Source: Mycobacterium branderi
Lineage (GTDB): Bacteria > Actinomycetota > Actinomycetes > Mycobacteriales > Mycobacteriaceae
Length of the DNA stretch: 64,000 bases
NCBI RefSeq assembly: GCF_010728725.1
Contig: NZ_AP022606.1
Span: forward strand, 2,480,001-2,544,000
Direction of reading: 5' to 3'
The position numbers were made by a program, and so were the translations under genes. This document shows, in pieces, positions 1 through 9,687 of this stretch (the first letter of the stretch is position 1; every line of letters starts with the position of its first letter). The notes beneath the pieces were generated by a model. It was not told the origin of the DNA, did not search any database, and worked only from the letters and a program-made list of their open reading frames with translations.

Positions 1-335
1 AGTCCGGCGAGGAGGGCCGCGAGCAGGCGGTGCTCGAACACCTGCTGCGGCGTGCGACCGCCGACACCGCGTCCAAAGTGCTTGGGGGCCTTGACGTCGG
101 CTCGCTGGTGGCCGCGGTCGAGGGTGGTTCCGCGGTGACGACGGGAGAGCGGGTGTCGGCCAAGGACGTGCTGGCCGCGCTGCCGGACCTGCCGGTCGTC
201 GACGCCGTCGCGCGGCGGCTGGGCGCCGAATCGGAGGGGGAGCGCGCCGCTGCGCTCGAATTGGCTTTGGAGGCACTGTATTTGGCCAAGCGCATCGACA
301 AGGTGTCCGGCGAAGGCGAAACCGTCTATGGCTAA
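1..335 (+). CDS. Magnesium chelatase-like AAA protein, C-terminal end (5' partial)
   Basis: The reading frame is open from the first bases and ends at TAA 333-335, so only about 110 C-terminal residues are present. The visible part is helical, with no Walker motifs. The gene overlaps the next one by 8 nt. By position and pairing with a VWA-domain gene it matches the Rv0958-type Mg-chelatase subunit I/D-like ATPase (MoxR-like AAA+ protein plus VWA partner). An AAA+/VWA pair usually forms a metal-insertion or protein-remodelling complex; the substrate here is unknown. A GTG at position 30 is internal, not the start. Confidence 0.7.
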   Translation, partial: SGEEGREQAVLEHLLRRATADTASKVLGGLDVGSLVAAVEGGSAVTTGERVSAKDVLAALPDLPVVDAVARRLGAESEGERAAALELALEALYLAKRIDKVSGEGETVYG

Positions 336-2301
336 GGGCCACTCGACGCGGTACTCGCGCTACACCGGCGGGCCCGACCCCTTGGCGCCGCCGGTGGATC
401 TGCGCGAGGCGCTCGAGCAGATCGGCCAGGACGTCATGGCGGGCACCTCGCCGCGCCGGGCGTTGTCCGAGCTGCTGCGGCGGGGCACTCGCAACATGCC
501 GGGCGCGGACCGGCTGGCCGCCGAGGCCAACCGGAGACGGCGGGAGTTGTTGCGGCGCAACAACTTAGACGGCACTTTGCAGGAGATCAAGAAGCTACTC
601 GACGAGGCGGTGCTCGCCGAGCGCAAAGAACTGGCCCGCGCCCTGGACGACGACGCACGCTTCGGCGAGCTGCAGCTGGACGCGCTGTCGCCGTCGCCCG
701 CCAAGGCCATCCAGGAGCTCTCCGACTACAACTGGCGCAGCAACGAAGCCCGCGAAAAGTACGAGCAGATCAAGGATCTGCTCGGCCGCGAGATGCTCGA
801 CCAGCGCTTCGCCGGCATGAAGCAGGCGTTGGAGGGCGCCACCGACGAGGACCGCCGGCGCGTCGGCGAGATGCTGGACGACCTCAACGACCTGCTGGAC
901 AAGCATGCCCGCGGCGAGGACACGCAGCAAGATTTCCAGAACTTCATGGACAAGCACGGCGAGTTCTTCCCGGAGAACCCGCGCAACGTCGAAGAGCTGA
1001 TCGACTCGCTGGCTCAGCGCGCGGCGGCCGCGCAGCGTTTCCTCAACAGCCTGAGCCCCGACCAGCGTGCCGAGCTGGAGGCGTTGGCGCAGCAGGCATT
1101 CGGGTCCCCCGCGTTGCAGCAGGCGCTCTCCCGGCTGGACGCCAACCTGCAAATGCTGCGGCCGGGCGAGGACTGGACCGGGTCGTCGGAGTTCTCCGGA
1201 GACAACCCGTTGGGCATGGGGGAGGGTGCGCAGGCGCTGGCCGACATCGCCGAACTCGAGCAGTTGGCCGAGCAGCTCTCCCAGAGCTACCCGGGCGCAA
1301 CCATGGACGACGTCGACCTCGACGCGCTGGCCCGCCAGCTCGGCGACCAGGCGGCGATCGATGCCCGAACGCTGGCGGAACTCGAACGCGCCCTGCTCAA
1401 CCAGGGCTTTCTGGATCGCAGCTCCGACGGCCAATGGCGGCTGTCGCCCAAGGCAATGCGACGGCTCGGCGAGACCGCGTTACGCGATGTGGCGCAACAG
1501 CTTTCCGGGCGCCGCGGTGAGCGCGACCACCGCCGCGCCGGAGCGGCCGGCGAGCTGACCGGCGCGACGCGCCCCTGGCAGTTCGGGGACACCGAGCCGT
1601 GGAACGTCACTCGCACGCTCACCAATGCGGTGTTGCGGCAGGCCGGCACCGGTACCGTCGAAGGCCCCATTCATATCACCGTCGACGATGTCGAGGTCTC
1701 CGAAACCGAGACCCGCACGCAGGCCGCGGTCGCCCTACTGGTGGATACCTCGTTTTCGATGGTGATGGAGAACCGCTGGCTGCCGATGAAGCGAACGGCG
1801 CTGGCGCTCAACCATCTGGTGAGCACCCGGTTCCGCTCGGATGCGTTGCAGATCATCGCTTTTGGCCGTTACGCGCGGACGATGACCCCCGCCGAGCTGA
1901 TGGGGCTGGAAGGCGTTTACGAGCAAGGCACCAACCTGCATCATGCGCTGGCGTTGGCCGGCCGGCATTTGCGGCGGCATCCCAACGCCCAGCCGGTTGT
2001 GCTCGTGGTCACCGATGGCGAGCCGACGGCGCATCTGGAAGATTTCGACGGCGACGGCACCGCAGTATTTTTCGACTATCCGCCCCATCCGCGGACCATC
2101 GCCCACACTGTGCGCGGGTTCGACGAGATGGCGCGACTGGGCGCGCAGGTCACCATCTTTCGCCTGGGCAGTGATCCCGGCCTGGCACGGTTCATCGACC
2201 AGGTCGCGCGACGAGTCGAGGGTCGGGTGGTCGTCCCCGATCTCGACGGGTTGGGTGCGGCGGTGGTCGGCGACTATCTGCGCTCGCGACGGCGCCGTTA
2301 G
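328..2301 (+). CDS. VWA-domain protein (Rv0959-like), partner of the chelatase-like ATPase
   Basis: This is a 657-residue soluble protein. The N-terminal two thirds is charged and helical. The C-terminal third is a von Willebrand factor A domain with a complete metal-ion adhesion site: DTSFS at residues 473-477 and TDG at 562-564. The ATG lies inside the end of the upstream ATPase gene, so the two are probably translationally coupled. The pairing is typical of MoxR/BchI-like ATPases with VWA adaptors. There is no signal peptide or membrane segment. The client is not known. Confidence 0.8.
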   Translation: MAKGHSTRYSRYTGGPDPLAPPVDLREALEQIGQDVMAGTSPRRALSELLRRGTRNMPGADRLAAEANRRRRELLRRNNLDGTLQEIKKLLDEAVLAERKELARALDDDARFGELQLDALSPSPAKAIQELSDYNWRSNEAREKYEQIKDLLGREMLDQRFAGMKQALEGATDEDRRRVGEMLDDLNDLLDKHARGEDTQQDFQNFMDKHGEFFPENPRNVEELIDSLAQRAAAAQRFLNSLSPDQRAELEALAQQAFGSPALQQALSRLDANLQMLRPGEDWTGSSEFSGDNPLGMGEGAQALADIAELEQLAEQLSQSYPGATMDDVDLDALARQLGDQAAIDARTLAELERALLNQGFLDRSSDGQWRLSPKAMRRLGETALRDVAQQLSGRRGERDHRRAGAAGELTGATRPWQFGDTEPWNVTRTLTNAVLRQAGTGTVEGPIHITVDDVEVSETETRTQAAVALLVDTSFSMVMENRWLPMKRTALALNHLVSTRFRSDALQIIAFGRYARTMTPAELMGLEGVYEQGTNLHHALALAGRHLRRHPNAQPVVLVVTDGEPTAHLEDFDGDGTAVFFDYPPHPRTIAHTVRGFDEMARLGAQVTIFRLGSDPGLARFIDQVARRVEGRVVVPDLDGLGAAVVGDYLRSRRRR

Positions 2302-2306
2302 TGCCA

Positions 2307-2906
2307 CTATCGCTGCGGCTTGCGGTTCTTCCGCTTGATGCCGACGCCGCCCCACAGCGAAAAGCCTTTGATCTTGACCTTCGGTGCGCCGGGCGTCCCT
2401 TGACCCTTGACGTTGTGGTCGAAGCCACCCATGACGCCGTGGCCCTCGATTTCGACGTTGACTTCGGGCGGCAGCAGGATCGTCTGACCGCCCATGATCG
2501 AACACGCGTGGATCTCCACTTCCGGCGAGGTGAAGTCGGCGTAGCGGAGATCGATGACCCCGCCGCCCCACAGCGCGAACGTCGTCAGCTTCTTGGGCAC
2601 GTTCCACCGGCCGCGGCGTTCGAAAGCGCTCATGATGGCCAGCAGCAAAGTGGACGGTGCGGGTTTGCAGGCGCCCCGGCGAGGAGCCACCGGATAGTCC
2701 GGCAGGTCGGAGCGCAGCCGATCCAGTTCGTCGTAGGTTTGCGCGGCGTACGCCTTGGTCAGCCGCTCCTCGTACTCGTTCATCGGCAGCCGGCCTTGTG
2801 CAGCGGCGTCGGTGAGCAATTGCGCTACTTGTATGCGGTCGGTGTCGGCGGCGCGCGACTCCGCGTCCGGCGTGTCCTGCGCGCCACGCTGCGCTGAATT
2901 GCTCAT
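2307..2906 (-). CDS. DUF1707-domain protein (Rv0966c-like)
   Basis: About 199 residues from the ATG at 2906. A longer frame would need a TTG start at 2942 and is disfavoured. The N-terminal part carries a DUF1707 segment (residues about 20-75) with the R-L-x-x-x-E-Y-E-E-R-L pattern. The C-terminal part has repeated short strands with glycines (WGGG, MGGQ, MGGF, WGG), resembling the LiaF-like/DUF2154 beta-helical tail. The family is common in actinobacteria and often described as membrane-stress related. The role is unknown. It converges with the VWA gene, leaving only 5 nt between stops. Confidence 0.7.
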   Translation of the reverse strand: MSNSAQRGAQDTPDAESRAADTDRIQVAQLLTDAAAQGRLPMNEYEERLTKAYAAQTYDELDRLRSDLPDYPVAPRRGACKPAPSTLLLAIMSAFERRGRWNVPKKLTTFALWGGGVIDLRYADFTSPEVEIHACSIMGGQTILLPPEVNVEIEGHGVMGGFDHNVKGQGTPGAPKVKIKGFSLWGGVGIKRKNRKPQR

Positions 2907-2952
2907 CACTGACGAGCCTACGACGAACAGATTTTGCTGCAAGGCAAGTTCG

Positions 2953-3798
2953 CTAAACTGCCTCTCCGCCGTTACCGGGCTGAACCCACGTGGGCGGGCG
3001 TTTCTGCAGGAAGGCGAGCATGCCCTCGCGGGCCTCCTCGGAGACGAACAACCGGGCGGACTCCACGCTGAGCCGTTCGGCGTCGCGGTCGAACCCGGCC
3101 AGCACCTCGGCGGTGGTCAGCGCCTTCGACGCGGCCAGCCCCTGCGGGGAACCGTGCCGCAGCTCGGCCACCAGCGATGCCACCGCGGCCTCGACGTCAT
3201 CGGCTGCCATCGTGATCAATCCGATCGCGGCGGCTTCGCTGGCGTCAAATTTCTCGCCGGTCAAGTAATAACGCGCCGCGGCCCGCGCGGACATCTTGGG
3301 CAGCAACGTCAGTGAGATGATCGCCGGCGCCACCCCGATCCGGGCCTCGGTCAGCGCGAACGTGCTGCGCGGGCCGGCCACCGCGATGTCGCACGCGCCG
3401 ACCAAGCCGAAACCGCCCGCGCGGACATGGCCGTCGACGGCGCCGATCACCGGCATCGGGCACTCGACGATCGCGCGCAGCAGCGCGGTGAGTTCGCGGG
3501 CCCGGTCGGCGGCCATCTCGAATGCCGATGGTGGCGACCCGCTTCGCCCGGCTTCGCCGCGCTCGCGATCGCCACGCGGATCGCCGCCGGAAGCTTCCGA
3601 CAGGTCGGCGCCCGCGCAAAACGTGCCGCCGGTGTGGCCGAGCACCACCACCCGCACCGCGGGATCGGCGGCCGCATCGCGCAGCCCTTGATGCAGCTGC
3701 TCGACCAGTGTTGTCGACAGCGCGTTGCGGTTGTGGGGCGAATCCAGCGTCAGCCGCGCGACGTGTCCGTCGACGGCATACTGAACGAGTCTGTCCAT
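2953..3798 (-). CDS. echA7: Enoyl-CoA hydratase/isomerase family protein, last gene of the acyl-CoA operon
   Basis: The 281-residue crotonase-fold protein should hydrate or isomerise an enoyl-CoA. The oxyanion-hole segments are visible (CAGAD near residue 62 and GxVxGHVRAGGFGLVGACD near 115-135). Its ATG overlaps the stop of the upstream acyl-CoA dehydrogenase gene (ATGA), so it is coupled to the operon. Position matches Rv0971c. An AtuE-like (isohexenylglutaconyl-CoA hydratase) or methylglutaconyl-CoA hydratase role is possible given the neighbours; the sequence alone does not decide. Confidence 0.8.
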   Translation of the reverse strand: MDRLVQYAVDGHVARLTLDSPHNRNALSTTLVEQLHQGLRDAAADPAVRVVVLGHTGGTFCAGADLSEASGGDPRGDRERGEAGRSGSPPSAFEMAADRARELTALLRAIVECPMPVIGAVDGHVRAGGFGLVGACDIAVAGPRSTFALTEARIGVAPAIISLTLLPKMSARAAARYYLTGEKFDASEAAAIGLITMAADDVEAAVASLVAELRHGSPQGLAASKALTTAEVLAGFDRDAERLSVESARLFVSEEAREGMLAFLQKRPPTWVQPGNGGEAV

Positions 3799-4964
3799 CA
3801 GTAGGACCGGGGCAGGCCCAGCGACGTCTGCGCGACGAAGTTGAGCACCATCTCCCGGCTCACCGGCGCGATCCGCGACAACCGCGACGCCGTCAACGCC
3901 GCCGCGATGCCGTACTCCTTGGTCAACCCGTTGCCGCCCAACGACTGCACGGCCTGGTCAACGGCCCGCGCCGACGCCTCGCCCGCCGCGTATTTGGCCA
4001 TGTTGGCGGCCTCGGCCGCGCCCATGTCGTCGCCGCTGTCGTAGAGCGTCGCGGCCTTCTGCATCATCAGCTTGGCCAATTCGATCTCAATGTGGTTGGC
4101 CGCCAACGGATGTGACAGACCCTGGTGCGCACCGATCGGCGTGCCCCACACCTTGCGGGTCTTGACGTAGTCGGCGGCCTTGTTGATCGCGAACCGGCCC
4201 ATGCCGACCGCGCTGGCCGCCCCCATGATGCGCTCCGGGTTCAGCCCCGCGAACAGCTGCGCGATCGCGGCGTCTTCGGAGCCCACCAGCGCGTCAGCCG
4301 GCAGCCGCACGTCGTCGATGAACACCTGGAACTGACGCTCCGGGCTGACCAACTCCATCTCGATCGGCGTGTAGGAAAACCCGGGCGCGTCGGTAGGCAC
4401 CACGAACAGCGCGGGCCGCAGCTTGCCGGTCTTGGTCTCCTCTGTGCGGCCGACCACCAGCACCAGCTGTGCCTGGTCGACGCCGGAGATGAAAACCTTT
4501 TGGCCCGAAAGGATCCAGTCGCTGCCGTCGCGGCGGGCGGTCGTGGTGATCTTGTGTGAATTGGAGCCGGCGTCGGGCTCGGTGATCGCGAAGGCCATGG
4601 TGATGGATCCGTCGGCGATGCCGGGCAGCCAGCGCTGCTTCTGCTCGTCGGTGCCGAACTTGGAGATGATGGTGCCGTTGATCGCCGGCGAGACCACCAT
4701 CATCAGCAGTGCACAGCCGTGCGCGGCCATCTCTTCCATCACCAGCGACAGCTCGTACATGCCGGCGCCGCCGCCGCCGTACTCTTCTGGAAGGTTCACC
4801 CCGAGGAAGCCGAGTTTGCCTGCCTCGTTCCACAATTCGTCGGTGTGCTGGTGCGCCCGGGCCTTCTCCAGGTAGTAGTCCTGGCCGTAGTTGGCCGCCA
4901 TCGCGGCCACCGCCTGGCGCAGCGCCCGTCGTTCCTCGTTCTCGATGAAGCTGGTGTCGGTCAT
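3798..4964 (-). CDS. fadE12: Acyl-CoA dehydrogenase
   Basis: 388 residues starting MTDTSFIENEE, the usual family length. Longer in-frame extensions are Arg-rich shadow sequence. FAD-binding segments of the family are visible (AFAITEPDAGSN, LSGQKVFISG, QSLGGNGLTKEYG). It oxidises an acyl-CoA to a 2-enoyl-CoA and passes electrons to ETF. Both ends overlap neighbours by ATGA, with accA2 upstream and echA7 downstream. Position matches Rv0972c. The chain specificity is not visible. Confidence 0.85.
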   Translation of the reverse strand: MTDTSFIENEERRALRQAVAAMAANYGQDYYLEKARAHQHTDELWNEAGKLGFLGVNLPEEYGGGGAGMYELSLVMEEMAAHGCALLMMVVSPAINGTIISKFGTDEQKQRWLPGIADGSITMAFAITEPDAGSNSHKITTTARRDGSDWILSGQKVFISGVDQAQLVLVVGRTEETKTGKLRPALFVVPTDAPGFSYTPIEMELVSPERQFQVFIDDVRLPADALVGSEDAAIAQLFAGLNPERIMGAASAVGMGRFAINKAADYVKTRKVWGTPIGAHQGLSHPLAANHIEIELAKLMMQKAATLYDSGDDMGAAEAANMAKYAAGEASARAVDQAVQSLGGNGLTKEYGIAAALTASRLSRIAPVSREMVLNFVAQTSLGLPRSY

Positions 4965-6931
4965 GCGTGCTCTCCTTCTGATGCGTCGACGCGGGCCAGG
5001 ATGGCGCCGACCTCGACCTGTTGTCCGGTGCTGACGTTGAGTTGCGCTAGCACACCGTCGGTGGGGGCGGTGAGGGTGTGTTCCATTTTCATGGCTTCCA
5101 GCCACACCAGCGGCTGGCCGGCGGTGACGCTGTCGCCGACGTCGGCGCCGATGCGAATGACGTTGCCGGGCATAGGCGCCACCAGGGAGCCCTGCTCGAC
5201 GGCGGAACCTGGCTCGGGGAAGCGCGGCAGGGCTACCAGGTGTACCGGCCCGTGCGGGGAGTCGACGTAGACATCGTCGCCGTAGCGGGCGACGGCGAAG
5301 CTGGACGCGACCCCGTCGGCGTCGGCCAGCACGACCTCGTCGGGCGATGCAGCGATGAGCTGCACGTCGTCGGCGAGGTCCAAACCGCTTCTGGTGAACC
5401 GGTATTCGACGCGGTGCTCGGCGCCGCCGTCGTCGAGGTAGGTCTTGACCTGATGCCCCGATGCCAGGTTGCGCCAGCCGCTGGGGATGGAGCTGAAGAC
5501 CGGTGCCGTCGCACGGTTGTGCGCGGCGTCAGCGAGAGCGGCTGCCACAGCGGAGTGCCGGATCGCCGTCGCGTCGGCCAGCGGCGCGGAAAGCTCGGCC
5601 AATCCGTGGGTGTCGAAAAATGCGGTGTCGGTGGCGCCGTCGAGGAATGCCGGATGCCGCAGCACGTTCACCAGCAGGTCGCGGTTGGTGCGCACGCCGT
5701 GGATGCGGGCACGGCCCAGCGCGTCGGCGAGCACGGTCGCGGCGGCGTGACGGGTCGGCGCATACGAAATGACCTTGGCCAGCATCGGGTCGTAATGGAT
5801 GGATACCACCGACCCGTCGACAATCCCGGAGTCCAGCCGGATTCCGGTGCGCGCGCCGAGCGAGTCGAACTCGGCGCGCACCCTCGGCACGTCGAAACGG
5901 TGCACGGCGCCGGCCTGTGGCTGCCAGCCCTTCGCCGGATCCTCGGCGTAGAGTCGGGCCTCGACCGAATAACCTTGTGCCGCAGGCGGTTCCGTGCCGA
6001 GGCGGGCGTCGTCGGCCACCGCGAGCTGGAGTTCGACCAGGTCGAGGCCCGTCGTCTCCTCGGTGACCGGGTGCTCGACTTGCAGGCGGGTGTTCATCTC
6101 CAGGAAGTAGAACTCGCCGTCGTCGTCGGCGAGGAATTCCACGGTGCCGGCCCCGGCGTAGCCGATCGCGGCGGCGGCCAGCCGTGCCGCGTCGAACAGC
6201 TTGGCGCGCATCCCGGGTGTGCGCTCCACCAGTGGCGACGGCGCTTCCTCGATGATCTTCTGGTGCCGGCGCTGAATCGAGCATTCGCGTTCTCCGACCG
6301 CCCAGACTGTGCCGTGGGTGTCGGCGAGCACCTGCACCTCGACGTGGTGTCCGGTGGGCAGGTAGCGCTCGCAGAACACCGTCGGGTCGCCGAACGCCGA
6401 AGCCGCCTCCCGCCGGGCGGCCTCGACTTCACCTGCCAGAGCTGACAATTCGGTGACCACCCGCATGCCGCGGCCACCACCGCCGGCCGACGCCTTGACC
6501 AGCACCGGCAACTGCCCCTGCGTCACGCTCTGGGGGTCGAGTTCCTCGAGCACCGGAACACCGGCGGCGGCCATCATCTTCTTGGCCTCGATCTTGGAGC
6601 CCATCGCCCGCACCGCCGCCACCGGCGGCCCGACCCAGGTCAGGCCAGCATCGGCGACAGCGGCCGCGAAATCGGCGTTCTCCGAGAGGAATCCGTAGCC
6701 GGGATGCACGGCGTCGGCGCCGGAGGCGCGTGCCGCGGCGATCAGCGCGTCGATGTTGAGGTAGTCGGTGGTGTTGGGCAGCCGCACTCGGGCGTCGGCC
6801 TCGGCGACGTGCGGGGCGGCGGCGTCGGGGTCGGTGTAGACCGCGACGGTGGACAGCCCCAGCCGCCGGCAGGTGGCGAACACCCGCCGGGCGATCTCGC
6901 CGCGGTTGGCGACCAGTACTCGAGTAATCAT
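4961..6931 (-). CDS. accA2: Biotin-dependent acyl-CoA carboxylase alpha subunit
   Basis: 656 residues. The N-terminal biotin carboxylase (residues about 1-450) has the ATP-grasp glycine-rich loop (KASAGGGGRGMR) and the catalytic-core EMNTRLQVEHPVTE. The C-terminal biotin carrier domain has EAMKMEHT with the biotinylated lysine at about residue 615. The start MITRVLVANRGE is the family's canonical N terminus. It charges biotin with bicarbonate and hands CO2 to the AccD partner encoded 5 nt upstream. Position matches Rv0973c. Methylcrotonyl-, geranyl- or another branched-enoyl-CoA are candidate substrates. Confidence 0.88.
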   Translation of the reverse strand: MITRVLVANRGEIARRVFATCRRLGLSTVAVYTDPDAAAPHVAEADARVRLPNTTDYLNIDALIAAARASGADAVHPGYGFLSENADFAAAVADAGLTWVGPPVAAVRAMGSKIEAKKMMAAAGVPVLEELDPQSVTQGQLPVLVKASAGGGGRGMRVVTELSALAGEVEAARREAASAFGDPTVFCERYLPTGHHVEVQVLADTHGTVWAVGERECSIQRRHQKIIEEAPSPLVERTPGMRAKLFDAARLAAAAIGYAGAGTVEFLADDDGEFYFLEMNTRLQVEHPVTEETTGLDLVELQLAVADDARLGTEPPAAQGYSVEARLYAEDPAKGWQPQAGAVHRFDVPRVRAEFDSLGARTGIRLDSGIVDGSVVSIHYDPMLAKVISYAPTRHAAATVLADALGRARIHGVRTNRDLLVNVLRHPAFLDGATDTAFFDTHGLAELSAPLADATAIRHSAVAAALADAAHNRATAPVFSSIPSGWRNLASGHQVKTYLDDGGAEHRVEYRFTRSGLDLADDVQLIAASPDEVVLADADGVASSFAVARYGDDVYVDSPHGPVHLVALPRFPEPGSAVEQGSLVAPMPGNVIRIGADVGDSVTAGQPLVWLEAMKMEHTLTAPTDGVLAQLNVSTGQQVEVGAILARVDASEGEHA

Positions 6932-6936
6932 CTGAC

Positions 6937-8529
6937 TCACATCCGAAAGACGCCGAAGTTCGACGTCCCCTCGATCGGTGCATTCGCGATGGCGGACAAG
7001 CACATTCCCAGCACGATGCGGGTGTCGCGCGGGTCGATGACGCCGTCGTCGTAGAGCATCCCGGACAGCACCAGCGGCAGCGACTCGGCTTCGATCTGGC
7101 CCTCGACGGCCGCACGCATCGCGGCGTCGGCCTCTTCGTCGACTTGCTGTCCGCGGGCTTGCGCGGCGGCCCGGCTGACGATCGACAGCACACCGGCCAA
7201 CTGGGCGCCGCCCATCACCGCGGACTTTGCCGACGGCCAGGCGAACAGGAACCTCGGGTCGTAGGCGCGCCCGCACATCCCGTAATGGCCGGCGCCGTAG
7301 GACGCGCCGATCAGGAGCGAAATGTGCGGCACCGTCGAGTTCGACACGGCGTTGATCATCATCGAGCCGTGCTTGATCATCCCGCCCTCTTCGTAGTCCT
7401 TGCCCACCATGTAGCCGGTGGTGTTGTGCAAGAACAACAATGGCGTGTCGGAGCGGTTGGCCAGCTGGATGAACTGGGTGGCCTTCTGGGATTCCTCACT
7501 GAACAACACGCCGCGGGCGTTGGCCAGGATGCCCAGCGGGTAGCCGTGGAGCCGGGCCCATCCGGTCACCAGCGACGAGCCGTACAGCGGTTTGAATTCG
7601 TCGAATTCGGAGCCGTCGACGATGCGGGCGATCACCTCGCGAGGATCGAACGGGATGCGCAGATCCGACGGCACGATGCCGATCAGCTCTTCGGCGTCGA
7701 ACAGCGGCTCGCTGACCGGCCCCGGTGCGGGTCCCAGCTTCTTCCAGTTCAGCCGGGCCACGATGCGACGCCCGATCCGGATCGCGTCGAGCTCGTCGAC
7801 CGCAAAGTAATCGGCCAAACCCGAGATGCGGGCGTGCATTTCGGCGCCACCCAGTGATTCGTCGTCGGACTCTTCACCGGTGGCCATCTTGACCAGGGGC
7901 GGGCCTGCGAGGAACACCTTCGAGCGCTCTTTGATCATCACGACGTGATCGGACATGCCGGGGATGTAGGCCCCGCCCGCGGTGGAGTTGCCGAACACCA
8001 ACGCAATCGTGGGAATTCCGGCCGCCGAGAGCCGGGTCAGGTCGCGGAACATCCGCCCGCCGGGAATGAAGATCTCCTTCTGGGTGGGCAGATCCGCGCC
8101 ACCGGACTCCACCAGGGAGATCACCGGCAGCCGGTTTTCGAATGCGATCTGGTTGGCCCGCAAGATCTTTCGCAGGGTCCACGGGTTGCTGGTGCCGCCT
8201 TTGACCGTCGGGTCGTTGGCGACGATCATGCACTCCACACCCGACACCGCGCCGATGCCGACGACCAGGCTGGCGCCCACCGTGAACGCGGTGCCGTACG
8301 CGGCCAGCGGGCTCAACTCCAGGAACGGGGAATCCGGGTCGATCAGCAACTCGATGCGTTCGCGCGCGGTGAGCTTGCCGCGGGCGTGGTGGCGCTCGAC
8401 GTATTTCGGGCCGCCGCCGGCCAGTGCCTTGGCCAGCTCGGCGTTGATCTCGTCGAGTTTGGTGGACAGCGACGCGGCCGCTTCGCTGTAGGCGGGCGCA
8501 TGAGGGTCCAGCACCGACTGAAGGATCAT
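6937..8529 (-). CDS. accD2: Acyl-CoA carboxylase beta (carboxyltransferase) subunit
   Basis: 530 residues from MILQSVLDP. It has the two-domain crotonase-like carboxyltransferase fold, with glycine-rich CoA/biotin sites such as ALVFGNSTAGGAYIPGMSD and LLIGASYGAGHYGMCGRAY. The residues NTTGYMVGKDYE are characteristic of methylcrotonyl/geranyl-CoA carboxylase beta chains. It overlaps the upstream fadE13 stop (ATGA) and precedes accA2 by 5 nt, so the holoenzyme subunits are made together. Position matches Rv0974c. Confidence 0.87.
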   Translation of the reverse strand: MILQSVLDPHAPAYSEAAASLSTKLDEINAELAKALAGGGPKYVERHHARGKLTARERIELLIDPDSPFLELSPLAAYGTAFTVGASLVVGIGAVSGVECMIVANDPTVKGGTSNPWTLRKILRANQIAFENRLPVISLVESGGADLPTQKEIFIPGGRMFRDLTRLSAAGIPTIALVFGNSTAGGAYIPGMSDHVVMIKERSKVFLAGPPLVKMATGEESDDESLGGAEMHARISGLADYFAVDELDAIRIGRRIVARLNWKKLGPAPGPVSEPLFDAEELIGIVPSDLRIPFDPREVIARIVDGSEFDEFKPLYGSSLVTGWARLHGYPLGILANARGVLFSEESQKATQFIQLANRSDTPLLFLHNTTGYMVGKDYEEGGMIKHGSMMINAVSNSTVPHISLLIGASYGAGHYGMCGRAYDPRFLFAWPSAKSAVMGGAQLAGVLSIVSRAAAQARGQQVDEEADAAMRAAVEGQIEAESLPLVLSGMLYDDGVIDPRDTRIVLGMCLSAIANAPIEGTSNFGVFRM

Positions 8530-9674
8530 GATTGGAATCCCAGGGTTTTCGCGGCCAGTGAGGTGAGGATCTCGGTGGTGCCGCCGCCGATACCGATGAT
8601 GCGCATGTCGCGGTACTGGCGTTCGACCTCGGACTCGGCCATGTACCCCATCCCGCCGAACAACTGCACGGCCTGGTGGGCCACCCATTCGCCGGCTTCC
8701 ACCGCGGTGTTCTTGGCGAAACACACCTGTGCGATCAGATTGGCCTCGCCGGCCAGCTGGCGCTCCACCACGTTGCGGGAATACACCCGCGCGACGTCTA
8801 TGCGGCGAGCCATCTCGGCCAGCGTGTTCTGCACGGCCTGACGCGAGATCAGCGGCCGGCCGAACGTCTCCCGATCGCGGCACCACTGCACCGTCAGGTC
8901 CAGGCAGCGCTGGGCACTCGAATACGCTTGTGCGGCAAGGCCGATACGTTCGGACACAAAGGCGGCAGCGATCTGGGCGAAGCCGCTGTTCTCCGCGCCG
9001 ACCAGATTTGCCGCAGGAACTCGCGCGTCCGTGTAGGACAACTCGGCCGTGTCGGAGGACCGCCAGCCCATCTTGTCGAGCTTGCGGGTGACCTCAAAAC
9101 CGGGCGTGCCCTTCTCCACCACGAGCAGCGAAACACCCGCTGCGCCAGGCCCGCCGGTGCGCACCGCGGTGACGACGTAGTCTGCGCGCACCCCAGAGGT
9201 GATGTACGTCTTCGCGCCGTTGACGACGTAGCGGTCGCCGTCGCGTGTGGCCGTGGTGCGCAGGTGCCCGACGTCGGAGCCGCCGCCGGGCTCGGTGATG
9301 GCCAGCGCGCCAATCTTCTCGCCCTGCAACGTCGGCCGCACGAACTCCTCGATCAGCCGCTCATCGCCCGAAGCGATCATGTGCGGCACCGCGATCCCAC
9401 AGGTGAACAGCGACGCGAACACGCCGCCGGGCGCGCCCGCTTCGTGCAGCTCCTCGCAGATGATCACCGCGTCGGCGCCGTCGCCCCCACCGCCACCGAC
9501 CGCCTCGGGGAATCCCGCGCCGAGCAGCCCGGCTTCACCGGCGCGGCGGTGCAGGTCGCGCGGCAGCTCGCCGAGTTTCTCCCACTCGTCGACATGCGGG
9601 AGGATCTCCCGCTCGGCGAACGAGCGCACGGTCTTTCGGAGCTGGTCGCGCTCCGGGGTGGTCCAGATACTCAC
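8526..9674 (-). CDS. fadE13: Acyl-CoA dehydrogenase (citronellyl/isovaleryl-type)
   Basis: 382 residues from a GTG (MSIWTTPERDQLRK). An AAGGG ribosome-binding site 5 nt upstream decides the start over an in-frame Arg-rich extension. The C terminus carries the family signature QLFGGMGYMAES, RQYRDMRIIGIGGGTTEI. It produces an enoyl-CoA that the downstream carboxylase could act on. The gene lies 13 nt after the AtuA-like gene and overlaps accD2. Position matches Rv0975c. Confidence 0.85.
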   Translation of the reverse strand: MSIWTTPERDQLRKTVRSFAEREILPHVDEWEKLGELPRDLHRRAGEAGLLGAGFPEAVGGGGGDGADAVIICEELHEAGAPGGVFASLFTCGIAVPHMIASGDERLIEEFVRPTLQGEKIGALAITEPGGGSDVGHLRTTATRDGDRYVVNGAKTYITSGVRADYVVTAVRTGGPGAAGVSLLVVEKGTPGFEVTRKLDKMGWRSSDTAELSYTDARVPAANLVGAENSGFAQIAAAFVSERIGLAAQAYSSAQRCLDLTVQWCRDRETFGRPLISRQAVQNTLAEMARRIDVARVYSRNVVERQLAGEANLIAQVCFAKNTAVEAGEWVAHQAVQLFGGMGYMAESEVERQYRDMRIIGIGGGTTEILTSLAAKTLGFQS

Positions 9675-9687
9675 AGGAACCCTTCTC

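Noticed and set aside
595..1434. Long open frame on the minus strand across the VWA gene (279 codons)
   Set aside because: It is antisense to a clear VWA-domain protein and has no recognisable domain; long antisense frames are usual at this GC content.
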